DNA of 64,000 bases from Ahaetulla prasina. Its lineage: Eukaryota > Chordata > Lepidosauria > Squamata > Colubridae. The stretch is from the NCBI RefSeq assembly GCF_028640845.1, contig NC_080548.1:4272314-4336313 (forward strand), written 5' to 3'. Made by a program: the position numbers and the translations under genes. Shown piece after piece: positions 1-13,300 of this stretch (position 1 is the first letter of the stretch; the number at the start of each line of letters is the position of its first letter). The notes below the pieces were generated by a model. The model was given only the letters and a program-made list of their open reading frames with translations, was not told where the DNA came from and did not search any database.

Positions 1-115
1 GCACCTGAGGGCAGGACAGGCATTTGTCTCAAGTGGTATAAGATCTCCTGTCTTGGACAGGGGTTGGACTAGAAGATTTCCAAAGTCCCTTCCAAACCCA
101 TGATTCTGTGATTCA
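1..115 (+). repeat. CR1 LINE 3' end fragment
   Basis: Contains the typical CR1 tail GGTTGGACTAGAAGATTTCC followed by CCCTTCCAAACCC and a short ATTCTGTGATTC repeat. The same tail recurs at 22925, 25960, 42940 and, inverted, at 53405 and 56760. It lies in the intron upstream of the first visible INPP5B exon. Confidence 0.75.
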
Positions 116-289
116 GTGCTGGGAAAGTAACTAAAGTCCTATTTAGTCCTAAGGCCTGGAAGCCATCTTTTGCATTGGGCCTTCAGGCCTGTCACATTTC
201 CTACTGTGGGAAACTGGGAGTGGGGATTGTATGGAGCATGGGTGATATACAGTCATACTAACGTTCTTTTCTCATAGAGTCAAGGACAT

Positions 290-540
290 CTTGCCCTACA
301 CCTGGAGGGGTGGAACTGGGAGGCCTCTCCAGTTGGAACGGTGCTTTGATTGGGCCATATGATGGACTTGTGAGTGCAGGGCAGGGACTTGGACTTTCTG
401 TTGGATGAGGAAAACCTGGAAGCTTTCAGATTCAGGTTTTCCCAGATATGCCAATATGACATCTCTAATAAAATGGAAATTTGAGGAACTTCAAGCCTCA
501 GAGTCTTTTTTCGTTGGGGGTGTTACTTGGAACCCTGACA
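290..540 (+). mobile_element. LTR fragment, 3' end intact
   Basis: The segment aligns in opposite orientation to 10659-10840 (shared blocks GAAAACCTGGAAGCTTTCA, CATCTCTAATAAA and TCAAGCCTCAGAG) and ends in ...GGAACCCTGACA, a TG..CA-type LTR terminus. The AATAAA within it is probably the LTR poly(A) signal. The left boundary is not clear. No internal retroelement sequence is attached, so it is a solo or truncated LTR. Confidence 0.65.
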
Positions 541-1195
541 CAGTGCCTTACTTGAGAGCGGCTTTGCAGCTGAGGCCCCAGGAGCGGTTTCTATGGCTTG
601 AAATGGGGGACAGGGAGGTCTGCAGCCTGAGCAGCATCCCCCCAAAACCCTCCACTTCAGTGAGGTTGCAGCATTCTCTGCCCATTCCTCCTATTAGCAA
701 AAAGCAATAGTTTGAGTTGGACAGCCTTATAAATCTTGTTAATAAGTAATTTTTAATTTTTTTAAAATGCTTTTGTATATACAATGGTTGTGCACAGAGT
801 TCTAGTTCTAAGATGGGTGGCCATACAAACCCTTTAAATTAATTAATTAGCAGATCATTGAAGCATCGTGAGTTGTAATTTGTTTACAAGTTGATTCTTT
901 CTGTGATCCAGAAACTGCAAGTCTCAGGACTTCCAAAATGGCCACTTCCAAAATGTCCTCAGACTACCCACGAAGAAAATTGTTGGGGGGAGAAAGGGGA
1001 AAGTAACCCCAGGACAAGCAAGGATAACTTTAAGGCTGCTTCAGTTAAGGGTCGGGGGGAGAGGAAGAGAAGCACAAGGGACTGCTAGAAGAAGTGGTTG
1101 CTGGTGCAGGCCTGCCAGGGATGAAGTGCCAGGGAGAAATGTTGGTGGAGTGATATTGAGCTACTAGGCAGATGCTGCTTCTGCTTTTCTTGCAG
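541..1195. other. INPP5B intron, no recognised feature
   Basis: A/T-rich intronic sequence. I see no exon, RNA gene or repeat boundary before the acceptor at 1195. Confidence 0.6.
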
Positions 1196-1331
1196 CGAGC
1201 AATATCGTGCCTTTGCCTGGTGTGACCGAATTCTCTTCAAAGGGGAGACCATCTCTCAGCTGGACTATCGAAACCACCTGACCTTGAGGAACAGCGACCA
1301 CAAGCCAATCAGTGCATTGTTTGACATTGTG
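1196..1331 (+). CDS. INPP5B: INPP5B exon: end of 5-phosphatase domain
   Basis: The acceptor follows TTCTTGCAG and the donor is GTATGT. The first base completes a codon from the previous exon. It encodes [10 protein letters not shown] and later [10 protein letters not shown]. The SDHKP box is one of the invariant catalytic-site motifs of inositol 5-phosphatases. Confidence 0.92.
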
Positions 1332-4300
1332 GTATGTTGATGTAGGCTCAACTCAGGACCTCCCATCCTCCTGGGCCTTTGTTGGCATCTTCTGTTCCTC
1401 ACATTCCTCAGTTTTGCAGGCTGGCATAGCCATTCAGTCTGGTCACCAAGGCTTCAGAGTCTTCTGCCCACTTACGTGCATTCAAAGTTGCTGCTTTGCT
1501 TTTCTGCATAGCATTTTGGTAACCTTGGTAGCCCCAAGGAACCCAGTCCCTTGTTGCATTTAACAAAATGAGAGCACCGTCCTCTTGAAGAAGAACCCTT
1601 GACAGCAATGGAGTTTTGCTAAACAAGGGCATAAGCTTGTCATTGACTTACTTTTGTTCATCCAGTAGATTCCGGGCTATAAAATGCAGCAAATATACAG
1701 TATAATAAAATATCAAGGTATGCAACAAATTAGCCATAACATGAGACTGCAACTCAGAATCCTGAGCAAAATAAAACAGTTATGCTTGAAGAACAAAATA
1801 TCTCGACCAAGCTAAGGTGGGACTCTGAAATGGAAGTAGAGAAAATGCCAGGCACCTTCCGCTCCCCATCACCACTGAAAATCCACTTCTCTGCCTTGCA
1901 CAGGAGAAAAGCCATAAGAGAACATCTCTGAACAGGGGCAGGCTGGCTTTTTCTCTTGAGATGGATGCAGTGGCTACCTCTGCGGCCTGGTTCTTGTGGC
2001 TTAGCTTCTATGGAAGGTGATTGTGGTAGAATCTGGAGCTGAAGTGAGTTGAGGAGTTAAGAGACATGCTAATCTGGAATAGTTTAGGGGAGGGAAGCAG
2101 CAAAAAGCAGACCCTCCCTAAACCTTGTGGTGCTTATCTAGTAGCACTTAGCAGTAGTACTTAGACTTATATACCTCTTCATAGTGCTTTACAGCCTTCT
2201 CTAAGTCAGCCTATTCCCCCCAACAATCTGGGATTTCATTTTACTGACCTCAGAAGGATGGAAGTCTGAGTCAACCTTGAGCCAGTCAGGATCGGATTCC
2301 TGGCAGTGGGCAGTGTTAGCCTGCAATGTTGCTTCTAACCACTGTGCCACCACTAGCAGTTTCTCTAGTGAGGGCATTAGGCTGCCAAGAGTCCAGTTAA
2401 TAGGCAAGTAACCATAAATACACCATTCTGACTAGCTGCCCATGTCATCTTGGTTCCTTGTGCTGGACAGCAATGCCGATAATTTTGCTGGTACTGATTG
2501 TGACTACACACTATATGTCCTTTCTAGGTGAAAGTGGTGGATGAACAGCTCTACCGCAAAGTCTTTGAAGAAACCGTGAGCTCCATGGACAAGAAGGAGA
2601 ATGCCAGTATCCCATCAGCCACTCTCTCCAAGAGGGAGGTAAAACAGTGCTACCCAAACAGAGAGGGAGTTTAGCACAGGAGCTGAATTCAGGCAGGAGT
2701 GGTCCCTCAAGAGACCATTGGATCAAGACAATCTTGCCTAGCTGTGAAACTGGGAACTTGCTTTGCTTTGCTGGTTCAGAGAACAGTAAGGTCTAGTCAT
2801 CTGCCCAAAATATTCTTTAAGAATAATAAATAAATAAATAATTTAGAATCAATTTTTTACTGGCTGGAAATATTCAAATCAGGGGATTTAATCCAATATC
2901 GATGCTTAACTTGACCTAAACAATACCACCATCAGATGACAAATCAGTATAGAAGCTGCAGGGGTTAGAAATGATAGAAAATATTTGTAGTTCAGGGGAT
3001 ACATGTTGGTAGCAGTTTGTCCTCCAGGGGTTCCTGTTTAGCTTCAGGTTGTCTTAGCTTCATGTCAGGTCTGCCTCCCTTCAAATCCTAAGAAAGAAAA
3101 CCCTCAATTTTCTCCATTGATTTACAGAAGAGGTACTTTTAATAAGAATGAACCTTGCGAAAGCAAGGCAAGATCTGGGGAAAATCTGTGTGTTTTACAA
3201 TGTGTGTTACACATTGAAAGTCACCCCAAATCCCTCCCACAGGCGGGATTTGGTCCAGCACAGAAAGACCAATCAGCATCCAATATGATGTTAAGGGAAA
3301 AGCTCTGCAAGTGTTGTGTGCCTCCGGAGTCCCAGGATGGTTGACCTTGGAAAAGTCCAAACAACTCCATGTAGCAGTGCCACAGTTCATGAATGCAAAC
3401 CTCCCTTCCAAATTCTCACAGGAACACTTCACACAACCTTTCTTTTCCACCTCAAATGCCACTCCCCACCCCCACCCCCACCCCCGTTTCTAGGGCAGCC
3501 GAGAGCAAGCAAGCTGCAAACCGCATGCTGTAGATCCGGCTGACACAAACTTTTCATCACCAGGCTAGGTGACATCCTTGGTGGGGTTTTAGTTGACACA
3601 TCAAGCAAAATTCCTCTGAGGCTGTCACCTGATGATGAAATAATCAGAAGCTAAACAAGAAGTTGTAGGGGTTGCCTAGAGAAAATAAGATTTACACCAG
3701 TATTATTTCAGCAGTTCAAGAATGGATGAATAGCAGCTGAACTGAACTCCGGGTCTTTATTCTATTGCTCTGCATCTCCAGTTCTTTTTCAGGGATGTGA
3801 AGTTTATGCAGCTACAAGTGGACTTCTTCATCATCCGCAATGGGCCAACCCCTTGCCAGTTTGAGTTCATCTGCAAACCACATGAAAGCAGCTATTGCAA
3901 GCCATGGTTAACAGCAAAACCCAGCAAGGGCTTCTTGTTATCAGGTGACTTGATGGTTGTGGTATGTGCATGTACCTGCATGTTCTACTCCAGTTTATGT
4001 TTGTGCTAGAAAGAAGCAGTCCCTGGGTTGCTGTTTGGTCTTGGGTTTGAGACCATGCAATTCATTCTCTGCAATCTGTCTTTTTCCCTGAAAAGGTAGT
4101 GGTATGAGCATCAGACTGGAATTGTTTGAACTTGTAGCAGTTTGATTTCTGGTCTATATTTCTGATCTTAGGTAGTGTTTTTGTGCATTGCTTTTGTTAG
4201 ACCTTTGATATTTTTAATCCCAACCAGATAATCAATAGGATCTGTTTATTATCTTTTGTGTCTGGAATATTTCAATTTGCTATTTCTATGTGGTTACAGC

Positions 4301-7300
4301 CAAACTTTGCTAAAAGTTGATCTCTGATCATCTGGTCTTTCTTTGTAAATCTCCAACAACTCTTTGCATGAGATCTGTGTGAAATTTTCAGTCTTAGTGT
4401 TCTTAGTTTACATCTTTCTTCTCTCTTGAGATGCTGAGGTAACTGTTGAGTTGGAAGTGTTTGTGAATAAATCAACAGCAACCCATTTAAACTCTGGAGA
4501 AGACCAATTGGAAGATGTCTTAGTTTTACACCTTGACCGGGGCAAGGATTATTTTTTATCTGTGACAGGAAATTATTGCCCCAGCTGCTTTGGGACCCCC
4601 ATACATGCTCTCGTTCACATGAGACAACCCATCCAAGATATATTGCCAGAAACCATCAGGAAGTTGGTGAGATCTTACTGTCATGGTACTGCCCTTCTAC
4701 CCTGTGATACCACCATTTGCGCAAGAACACCGGTTCTTATAGCGCCTGTTGTTGTTTTTATCCAGACACTGATGCCACTGCAGTCAGGAGAAGATTTCTT
4801 CTGGGATGAGAAGCCCTTGGACCTACCCAAGGAATTGTGGATGATGGTGGACCATCTGTACCATAATGCTTGCCAAAAGGTGAGTATCCACCTGAGTCTC
4901 TGCATCCTAATCGGTGATAGAAGTATCCTGTTGTAGTAGGCAGGTATTTAATTCTGAAGTCAAGGATAAAAAAACAGTCTTTGGAATGTTTCTATAGATT
5001 ATTTGACTCAGCTCTGTTCCTTACAGATAGTACTCGTTTACTGACTACAGTTGTGTCTGGCAGTCATTAAGTAAAGCATTCGCTAACTGAACTGTGCTTA
5101 TGAGCTTACTTCATCTTTCCTTTGATTTACAGACCTGTGAAGGTTGTAAATGCAAGGATTGGGCACAAGGCTACTTTTTTTATCACTGTCGTATCTGTAG
5201 AAGGTTGCTAAACAAGGCAGTTGTAAATGAGAACTGCCTGTATGACAATTTCATGTGCAAAAAAAGCCTGACGGGATGATGGGAGCAGATGTGTGTGTAT
5301 GGATGCAAATAATAGGAATGTGCTTTCAGAAGACCTGGCCAAAGGCAACTGTTTGCATGTAACTTCCATCTTCCTTTGGTTCTGCTACCACTGCTGCCCC
5401 TCGCCTGCAGAAGGACCTGTTCCAGCAGCCTGGTCCTCAAACTGAGTTTCCGGAGATCCGTGACTGCCTGGACAGAGGAACGTTGGACACATTTGGTATT
5501 CTTTGGGGAAGCCCTTTCTTTTCACCCTTACCCCTTAAGGCTGCTTCTGGACCACCATCTAACAGACTCTTGAGGATGTGCCAGTGGGGAGAGTCACACT
5601 GCAGCTTCAACCTATCAGCTGCCCCATCCCACCGCAAGAGGGACTTTTTGTCTCCTTAAATGGCTTCTGTACGGACAAAGCCAATTTCCCCCCCAGACCG
5701 CCTTTTACTCATGGATACTTGTTCAGCAAGTTTGTGGGCCCGCAGATTGTATCAGTCACTCTGCTTGGCTTTTCAGACCCTAACCCAGGGGTGAAATGCT
5801 CCTGGTTCGGACCGGATCAACCAATCTGGTAGCGATGGCGGCCGGTGGTTCGGAAAACTGGTAGCAAAAATCCCTGCTCCCCCATTGCCCATGCCCACCC
5901 AATCAGCCAGTTGCCCGCTTGCCACTTCTTTTAAAAAATGCTTTTAAAAGTAAAAAAAGAGGCTCTGACAATCATAGCTGAGCCGTGAGATCGTCAGAGT
6001 TTAGATCGTCATAGCTAAGCCGCGAGATTGTCAGAGCCTTTTTTTTTACTTTTAAAAGCATTTTCTAACAACCTATTCGGTCTAATAGTTGTAAAAATGC
6101 TTTTAAAAGTAAAAAAAGGCTCTGACGATCACAGCTGAGCTGTGTGATCGTCAGAGTCTTTTTTTTTTTACTTTTAAAAGCATTTTTTTACAATCTATTC
6201 ATTAGGATAGGTTAAATTAGGATTCTCTCTGCCACAGAATTCAATGCAGCAGAGAGAATCCTAACTTTTCTCCCTCTGTTCACTGTGGAGCTGCTGCTGC
6301 AGCCTGCCCCTTTAACCCTTCAACCCCCGGGAAGGAGGGGGCGGGGGGGACCACAAAGGGAGCAGCAGCTCCGTTGTGAATGGAGGGAGAAAATTAGATC
6401 TGTAAAAAATGCAAAAATTAAGAGAAATCATGCAGAAGTAGTTCCTGTGTCCATTTCAAGAGAAACATAAAAAGTACCAATTCCCTGTTTTGGGGAGGCT
6501 TGCGCAGCAGCGGCACCAGAATGGGGGAGGGAGGCAATCCAGATGCCCCTTTGTGCTTGTTGTGCTTGTTGAGTGCCGCTGCAGGCAAACCAAGAGACAG
6601 TGGGACGAGGGGCCGGTGCATTGGGATTGCCTCTGCCTCCCCCATGCCTTTGCCTCCACCTTCTGCTGGTGCCATCACGCAAGCCTCCCATGAGGAAAAA
6701 GAGGGGAAAAGCGACTGGCTGCGGAGCTGCCAGCTTTGGGAAGTGGCCCAACAGGCAGAAGCCCCACACCCAGAAAAAGATGGGCGGAAATCATTCTGTG
6801 CAGAAGCAGAGGCGTTCTGAGCCTTCAGCATATCCCAGGATGAGGCGCCCCTTGATGTGAGTGATGTTGAGTTGGCCATACCCACCCATTCACATGACCC
6901 GCCCACAAAGCCACGCCCACAGAACCGGTAGGGGATTTTTTTAAATTTCACCCCTGCCCTAACCCTATCATTGCCTTCTGTTGGGGGCTTGAGATGTAGG
7001 TGCTTAATGGACATAACCCCCTCCCCCCCACATGGGAGACTGCCGCTTTTCCAGGGTCAGAGTAACCACAGGCAGAGTAAGCAGCCCTTTTCCTTTCATC
7101 TTCATTGTCAGTTGGCAGCAGCGGCTCTGTGGCTGAAGTTCTGCTTCTCTTCTTGGAGAGTCTTCCAGAACCAGTTATCTGCTTCCAGCTGTATGACCGC
7201 AGTGTGGAGAGTGCTGGCAGCTACAGCCTGAGTAGTCAGGTAAGGGAGCCCAGGGAGGATCAGGATGTGTAACCACTCTGGGCATCTCTAAGTCAGCAGT

Positions 7301-10300
7301 GGCTCTCCTCCTCTTTTCCAGGTAGTTTCCATGCTCCCCGAGTGCCACAAAAATGTTTTCAATTATCTGATGGCATTTCTACGGGAACTGCTGCAACATT
7401 CTGAGAAAAACCACTTGGATGGGCATGTCCTTGGTAAGCAATATTGAACCTCCTCTGGGAGTGCAGCATCATCTGGGCTGAGGATGAGAATGGAGGATTT
7501 ATTTGCTCTGGGATGACTGGCAGCAGGGAGCCAGGAGGGTCCTCTCCACTTGTGGCACTGCAGAATCCTTGCTGTCCTTTGTTGCTTCCTCCCTCTGGGG
7601 CAGCATTATTCCCCACCCCACCCCACCCCAAAGCTCAGTACTCTTCAACACCTTCATAAGATATAGAATAGGTGGTACCTGGCTCAATTCCTGGTGGTAC
7701 CTGGTTTCTTAATGAGCCACCACTTAAAATGAGCCAGCAGTGTGCTGCAGCTGCTAACAGAGAGATAGTTTCAAGATCACATGAAATGCTAGTAGCACTT
7801 AATACTGCACTGGTAAGACTGCACTTGGAATACTGCATCCATTACTGATCACTATGATGCAAAAAATAAAAAATGATACCCTAGAAAGATTGCAGAGAAG
7901 AGCAATAAAGGTGATAAAGGGTCTGGAAGCTAAAGTGTTATGGTTCCGACCAATGCCCTAATAAAATCATGAGCCTCGAGCCAAGCTTCAAAAGAAATCC
8001 AGTTATTTATTAGGAGCTTCATGTTGGCATGTTCCAAGTGAAGCCAACTCTGACCTCACTTAATTTACGTCCAAACTCTAACCCTGTTTCCCCCCTCCCC
8101 CAAGGTGTGTCATCAGTCACATTCTCCAACAAAGCAATTTGTGTGTTGTAGAGATCACTCCCCTCTGGCCACTGTGGATAACTGCAGAGATGGCCTTGAC
8201 AGAGAGATGTCTGGAATGTGCTTTTGTTTTGACTGAAGTGCTCCCTCACTGCAGCTGCAAAGTTCGTTTTCCCATCCCCCTTGTCTATAGCAACTCAAGA
8301 GGAGGCCAGGGATGCTTTGCGAGTTGACATTTGGCTCCGCTCACTTCCTGAAGGCAACCTGTGCAAACCAAAGACAGTTTGAGTACAGGTATAGATTTTA
8401 GGGTTGTGATTTCACACACACACCCAGGCTTGTTTGGGTTGTCTGCATGGAATTTAGCTATGAGGCAGTCAGCCTGGATGTTCCTACTCTTTATCCAAGA
8501 TGCCTCTGATAAGGGGTAGCCCTTCCACTTGATTAGGTATTGCAGCTGTCTCCTGTGCCACCTTGAGTCGAGGATTCATTGCACCGCATAATGGGTTTGG
8601 CCCCCTATGACCATGGGGTCCGGGGGCTCACAGGGTAGTGGGCTCAGGGTCGATCCTATCATGGGTTTTAAGAGGCTGCTATGGAATACCAGGTGTGTCT
8701 TCCCTAGCAGTTTGGGACAATTTTAATTTTACTGTGACCAGGTTGATGATCTTCACTATGGGGAAGGTCCCATGAACTTGGGTCCCAGCTTCTTACTGGG
8801 GAGTTTCAACATCAAGTATTTTGTGGAGAGGTAGACCTTTTCCCTCAGCTGGAATGGCCATTGCGGGGCTCAGTGTTTGTCTGCCTGTTTCTTATAGGTT
8901 TGCACCTCTTTAGCTAGCAGTTTCTTGACATTCTCCCATGCTGCTTTCAGCATTGACAGCCAGTCTGTCAAGCTGATTGAGGACGGGGGATCGGATCCCT
9001 TGGATATTCTGGCATTGGGACAAAGTCCATGTCATTCACTACTTTGAACAGAGTTAGTCCCATGCTACTGTGAACAGCATTACTGTATGCGACCTCAGCG
9101 AAAGGCAGGAGGTCCGCCCAATTGGACTGCTGATAGTTCACATAACACCTTAGGTACTGTTCTACCATGGCATTCAATCTCTTTGCCCCCCACCCCATTG
9201 GTGCTCGGATGAAAGGCCAAGCTAAGGCCCTGGATGACCCAATGGACTGCAGAAACTCCCTCCAGAACTTAGCCATGAACTGGATTCCTCTGTTTGAGAT
9301 AATTCTTTGTGGCACTCCATGCAGGGGGTAGATGTGCTTCAGGAATGGTTTGGCTAGCTGTGGGCTGAGGGTAGCCTGCTGCAGGGTATAAAGTCTGCCT
9401 GCTTGGAGAATAAGTCAATAACAGTCCAGATCACTGTGTTCCCCCCACTTTTTGGCAACTCAACTATAAAGTCCATTGTGATTTCCTCCCATGGCCTTGT
9501 TGGCTCTGCCACCGATTACAGCCAACCGGGGGGTTTTCCTAGTCACTTTTTCATTATGGTGCAGATGGTGCAACTTTTCACATAGCTGTCCACGTCTTTC
9601 TTTATGCCGGGCCATCAGAATTGCCTCCTAGGTGTAAAGTCTTTAGGAACCCGAAATGGCCTGCTGATTTGACATCGTGGCTCCTCTGGAGGTTTAAGGT
9701 GTGTAGGAACTCTGGGATGTAGAATTTCGTCCCCTTCCATGCTAGATCATCCCTTTTTTGTCAAGATGTGTTGGTTGTCACAAAACCAGGGGTTTGCTAG
9801 CAGTTCGGTTTTGAGTTTTATGGTTAGATTGCTTGCAGGCCGATCTTGCTGGTGGTCAGCGTCTGGTGGTCACTTGGGCTGCTGCTTGGGTAGGGTGGAT
9901 GATGGCGTCTACTACCTCCTTCTGTTCGCATTTGTACTGGGGCAAACGGGAGAGGGCATCAGCTAGGAAGTTCTCCCCCCCGGGATGTGTTTTAGCATGA
10001 AGTTGAACTGGTTGAAGTATTGAGCCCAGCTGACTTGTTTGAGGGATAGTTTTCACGGGTCCTAAGGACATCTAGATTTTTGTGATCAGTCCAGACTTCG
10101 AATGGTTTCTGCCCCACTTCTAGTAGGTGGCGCCAGGTAGCAGTGCCTATATTACTGCAAAAGCCTCTTTTTCCCATGTGGCCCATCGCCTCTCTGTGTC
10201 CGTGAGTTTGCAGCAGATGTAGGCGCAGGGCTATAGTTTTCCTTGGCTATTTCTTTGGAATAACACTGCTCCCACTGCCACATCACTGGCATCTGGATAA

Positions 10301-13300
10301 CGAAGGCTTGTTTGGGGTCAGAATGGTTCAGCACAGGTTCCTTTGCAAAAAGTTCTTTTAGTGTTTTGAATACCTTTTGGCAGGTAAGGTCCCGCTGTAG
10401 GGGTTGCTCCAGGTAGGGTTTCATCCCTGGAACCCCTATCTTTAAGAGGTCTGTCATGAGTTTGGCAATCTTCACAAAGGAGGGGATGAATTGCCTGTAG
10501 AAATTTGCAAACCCTAAGAAGCTTTGTAGCTGTCTTCAGGTGCGAGGGGGTTGCCAGCCTAGGACAGCTTGTACTTTGGCTGAGTCCATCTCTATGCTCT
10601 CATTTGACACTCAGTATCCCAGGTAGTCTAGCCATGTGTGGTGAAATTTGCTGTCAGGGTTCCAAGGAACACCCCCAACAAAATAAAGCTCTGAGGCTTG
10701 AGGTTCCTCAAAGTTCCAATTTATTAGAGATGTTATGTTGCCACAGCTGGGAAAACCCGAAATTGAAAGCTTCCAGGTTTTCCACACCCAGTTGACAGTT
10801 CACAGCCCGTCCCCACACCCACAAGTTTATCACATTGTCCAATCAACTCTTCACACTCAATTGGATACAATCTTCAGGCAGTCTCCATCAGACGCTGGAT
10901 CTCCTTGAATACGGAATGTTGTTATGACTAACTTACTACCGCTCCAACAACAAACCCCTCCCAACTTCCCCAGCTAAAATATGTGGCAGTTAAGAAGCAA
11001 AAAGAAAATTTCCTTCCAAAACTGACATTTGCATTTTGATAGCTTGACGTACAGGTTAGCCGCCAGAGGTTTTTCCAGTACCTTGGAGACTAGGGGTATG
11101 TGGTTGTTCATGGTGTCAGTGTAGATGAGCATATCATTTAAGTAGACAAGGACCCTCTTATAGAGGTGCTCGTGCGGCACCTCATTTATTAACTGCATGA
11201 ATACTGCTGGGGGCCCTGCAGTCCAAAAGGCATCACTTTGAATTGGAAGCTCCCTAGGGGACAGTTGAATGCTGTTTTCCATTCATCTCCCTCCCTGATG
11301 CTGACTCAGTAGTATGCTTCTCTGAGGTCTAATTTGGTATAAGGTCTAATTTTATAGCATGTCCTTCATGAGAGGGAGGGAGTATAGGTTGTGTGCACAC
11401 ATGCAGTTTATTCCTCTGAAGTCAACGCATAATCTCATAGTTTCATCTTTTTTTTCTTTGAACAGGACAGGGGCTGCAACCCATGGCTTGGCTGGCTTGA
11501 TGAACCCCTTACTAGTTTTTTGTCTATGTATTTGTGCATTTCTTGCATTTCCCAGGGTGTACAGTTTGGGTTTGGGTAATTTTGCTCCAGGGATGATTTT
11601 GATGATGCAGTCTGACTCACGATGGGAGGGGTAGGACGTTGCACTCAGCCTCGCTGAACACTTCCATGAGGTCCTGATATTCTCTGGGGATCTGTTCAGC
11701 CTCTGGGGTTTTGTTGGAGGTGGCTGCCAGTTGTTCTGGTGGACCCTTTGGGAGGGTTCCCTGCATGGGCGATGCTTCTATTTGCTGGTGTGGAAGGGGG
11801 TTGGGGTCCTCTTGCTATCCTCAGCCTCTGGTTGCCCCCTTACCACCAGATGGTCGGGCCCAACTTGTCTAGCCAGGAGAGCCCCAGTATGATCATGTCT
11901 GTCATTTTGGGGGCTATTACGAATCAAATTGCTTCCCAGTGATTTGCTAGCTCTAGCTTCACTGGTTTGGTCAGGTGGGTGGCATAGGTGCCCCCCCAAT
12001 AGGGACCCATTGATCTATTTGAACCTGCTCGTGTGGGCCAGTCTTTTCACTCTGATCAAGCATCTTGTGCAGCTGGAGTCTATTAGGGCTTGAAAAGTCC
12101 CCTGGTTCCTTTTTTTGGGCTGTGAGGCATATTGGGAAGACAAAGGGATGGATCGGTTCACTCACCATTGGGTCGTTTTTGCCTTTGTCCTCGCTGTCAT
12201 AGGAATCTGGCGACTGGTTGTCATTGGGTGGAGTTTCCCCCCTCTTTGGCTGGATGGGGAGGGACGTCTACGGCCTGGAGGGCTTTTTGGGATATGTCAG
12301 CAGCACGCCTGGGGCCTTGTTCCAGTCATGCTCTGGGTGGTGACTCTGGCTTTTGTTTTGGGGCTGGGGTCACACATGCTGATTGCCATGTGGCCTATCC
12401 CTCTGCATCTGTAGCATTTTAGCTGGCTTCGTGGGAAAGTTGGTTTCGGGGCCAGCTGTGGTGTGGTATCCCTTCGGCCAGATGGTCTCCGGTCTGGTTG
12501 TCCTGTCTCTTTGGTATCCAGTTGCTTTCTCATGTCATTGGTCCACAATCCACTGTTGATTTTTATGGCTATTCGGAACCACTCAGAGAGTCAGTTCGGG
12601 ATGTCCTGAAAGGCAGTTACTTGGGCAATTTGCTTAGCCAGGCTTGTTCTGACAAAATGAACTAACAGCCACTCCAGAAAAGAGGGCAGCTTCCCCATGA
12701 CTTTCCTGAACTCACGGATATGTTCCTTAATGGGTCACCCTCTCTGCTTTAGGTTTCGGAGCTCTTCCTCTGCATACGGATCCTCCTCTGCCTCCTCAAA
12801 TCTGGCTTCTAGCTGTTGTAGGAAGTCATCGACGTATTGCAATGGGGGGCTCTCCTCTTGTGGAGGGCTGCTAGCCATTCCCTTGTTTCTCCCTCTAGCC
12901 TGGCAATGGTATTCACCATGGCTCTGTGGGATGGGTAGAGGTATCAGTAGCACTCTAGGTGGACTTCAGCCAAGTCAAGGAATAGAGCCAGCTAATCTGA
13001 GTCCCCATTGAATTTTCCCCTGAATTGGGGTGGCTCATTCAGCACTGCTCCTCTCTCCTCATGTTAGCCCCTGTATGCCTGCGCTTGGTGTGGTTGGCAG
13101 TCTCCCTTGGCTCTCGCCTGCCCTGGACGGCCTGCCTGTTGCATGAGGGAGGCACTGGCTGCAGCCTTGGGCTCATTCTCCTTCTGGTGGGTGGAGAAGG
13201 GGGGCTGCATTGCAGTCTGCATCTCCTCATTTCAAAGGGCTCAGCTGCAACCCCTCTCTTAGAATAGAATAGAATAGAATAGAATTTTATTGGCCAAGTG

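Noticed and set aside
3782..3790. Alternative acceptor TTTTTCAG at 3790 for the INPP5B ASH exon
   Set aside because: It would drop the conserved Phe-rich start and put the exon out of phase with the preceding one.
5143..5279. Frame with [18 protein letters not shown], resembling a zinc-binding peptide
   Set aside because: It overlaps a dispersed repeat inside an INPP5B intron and has no splice context; the cysteines are coincidental.
6418..7014. A 198-residue minus-strand frame
   Set aside because: It lies in the interior and right end of the hAT family A element. No domain is recognisable and related copies do not keep the frame.
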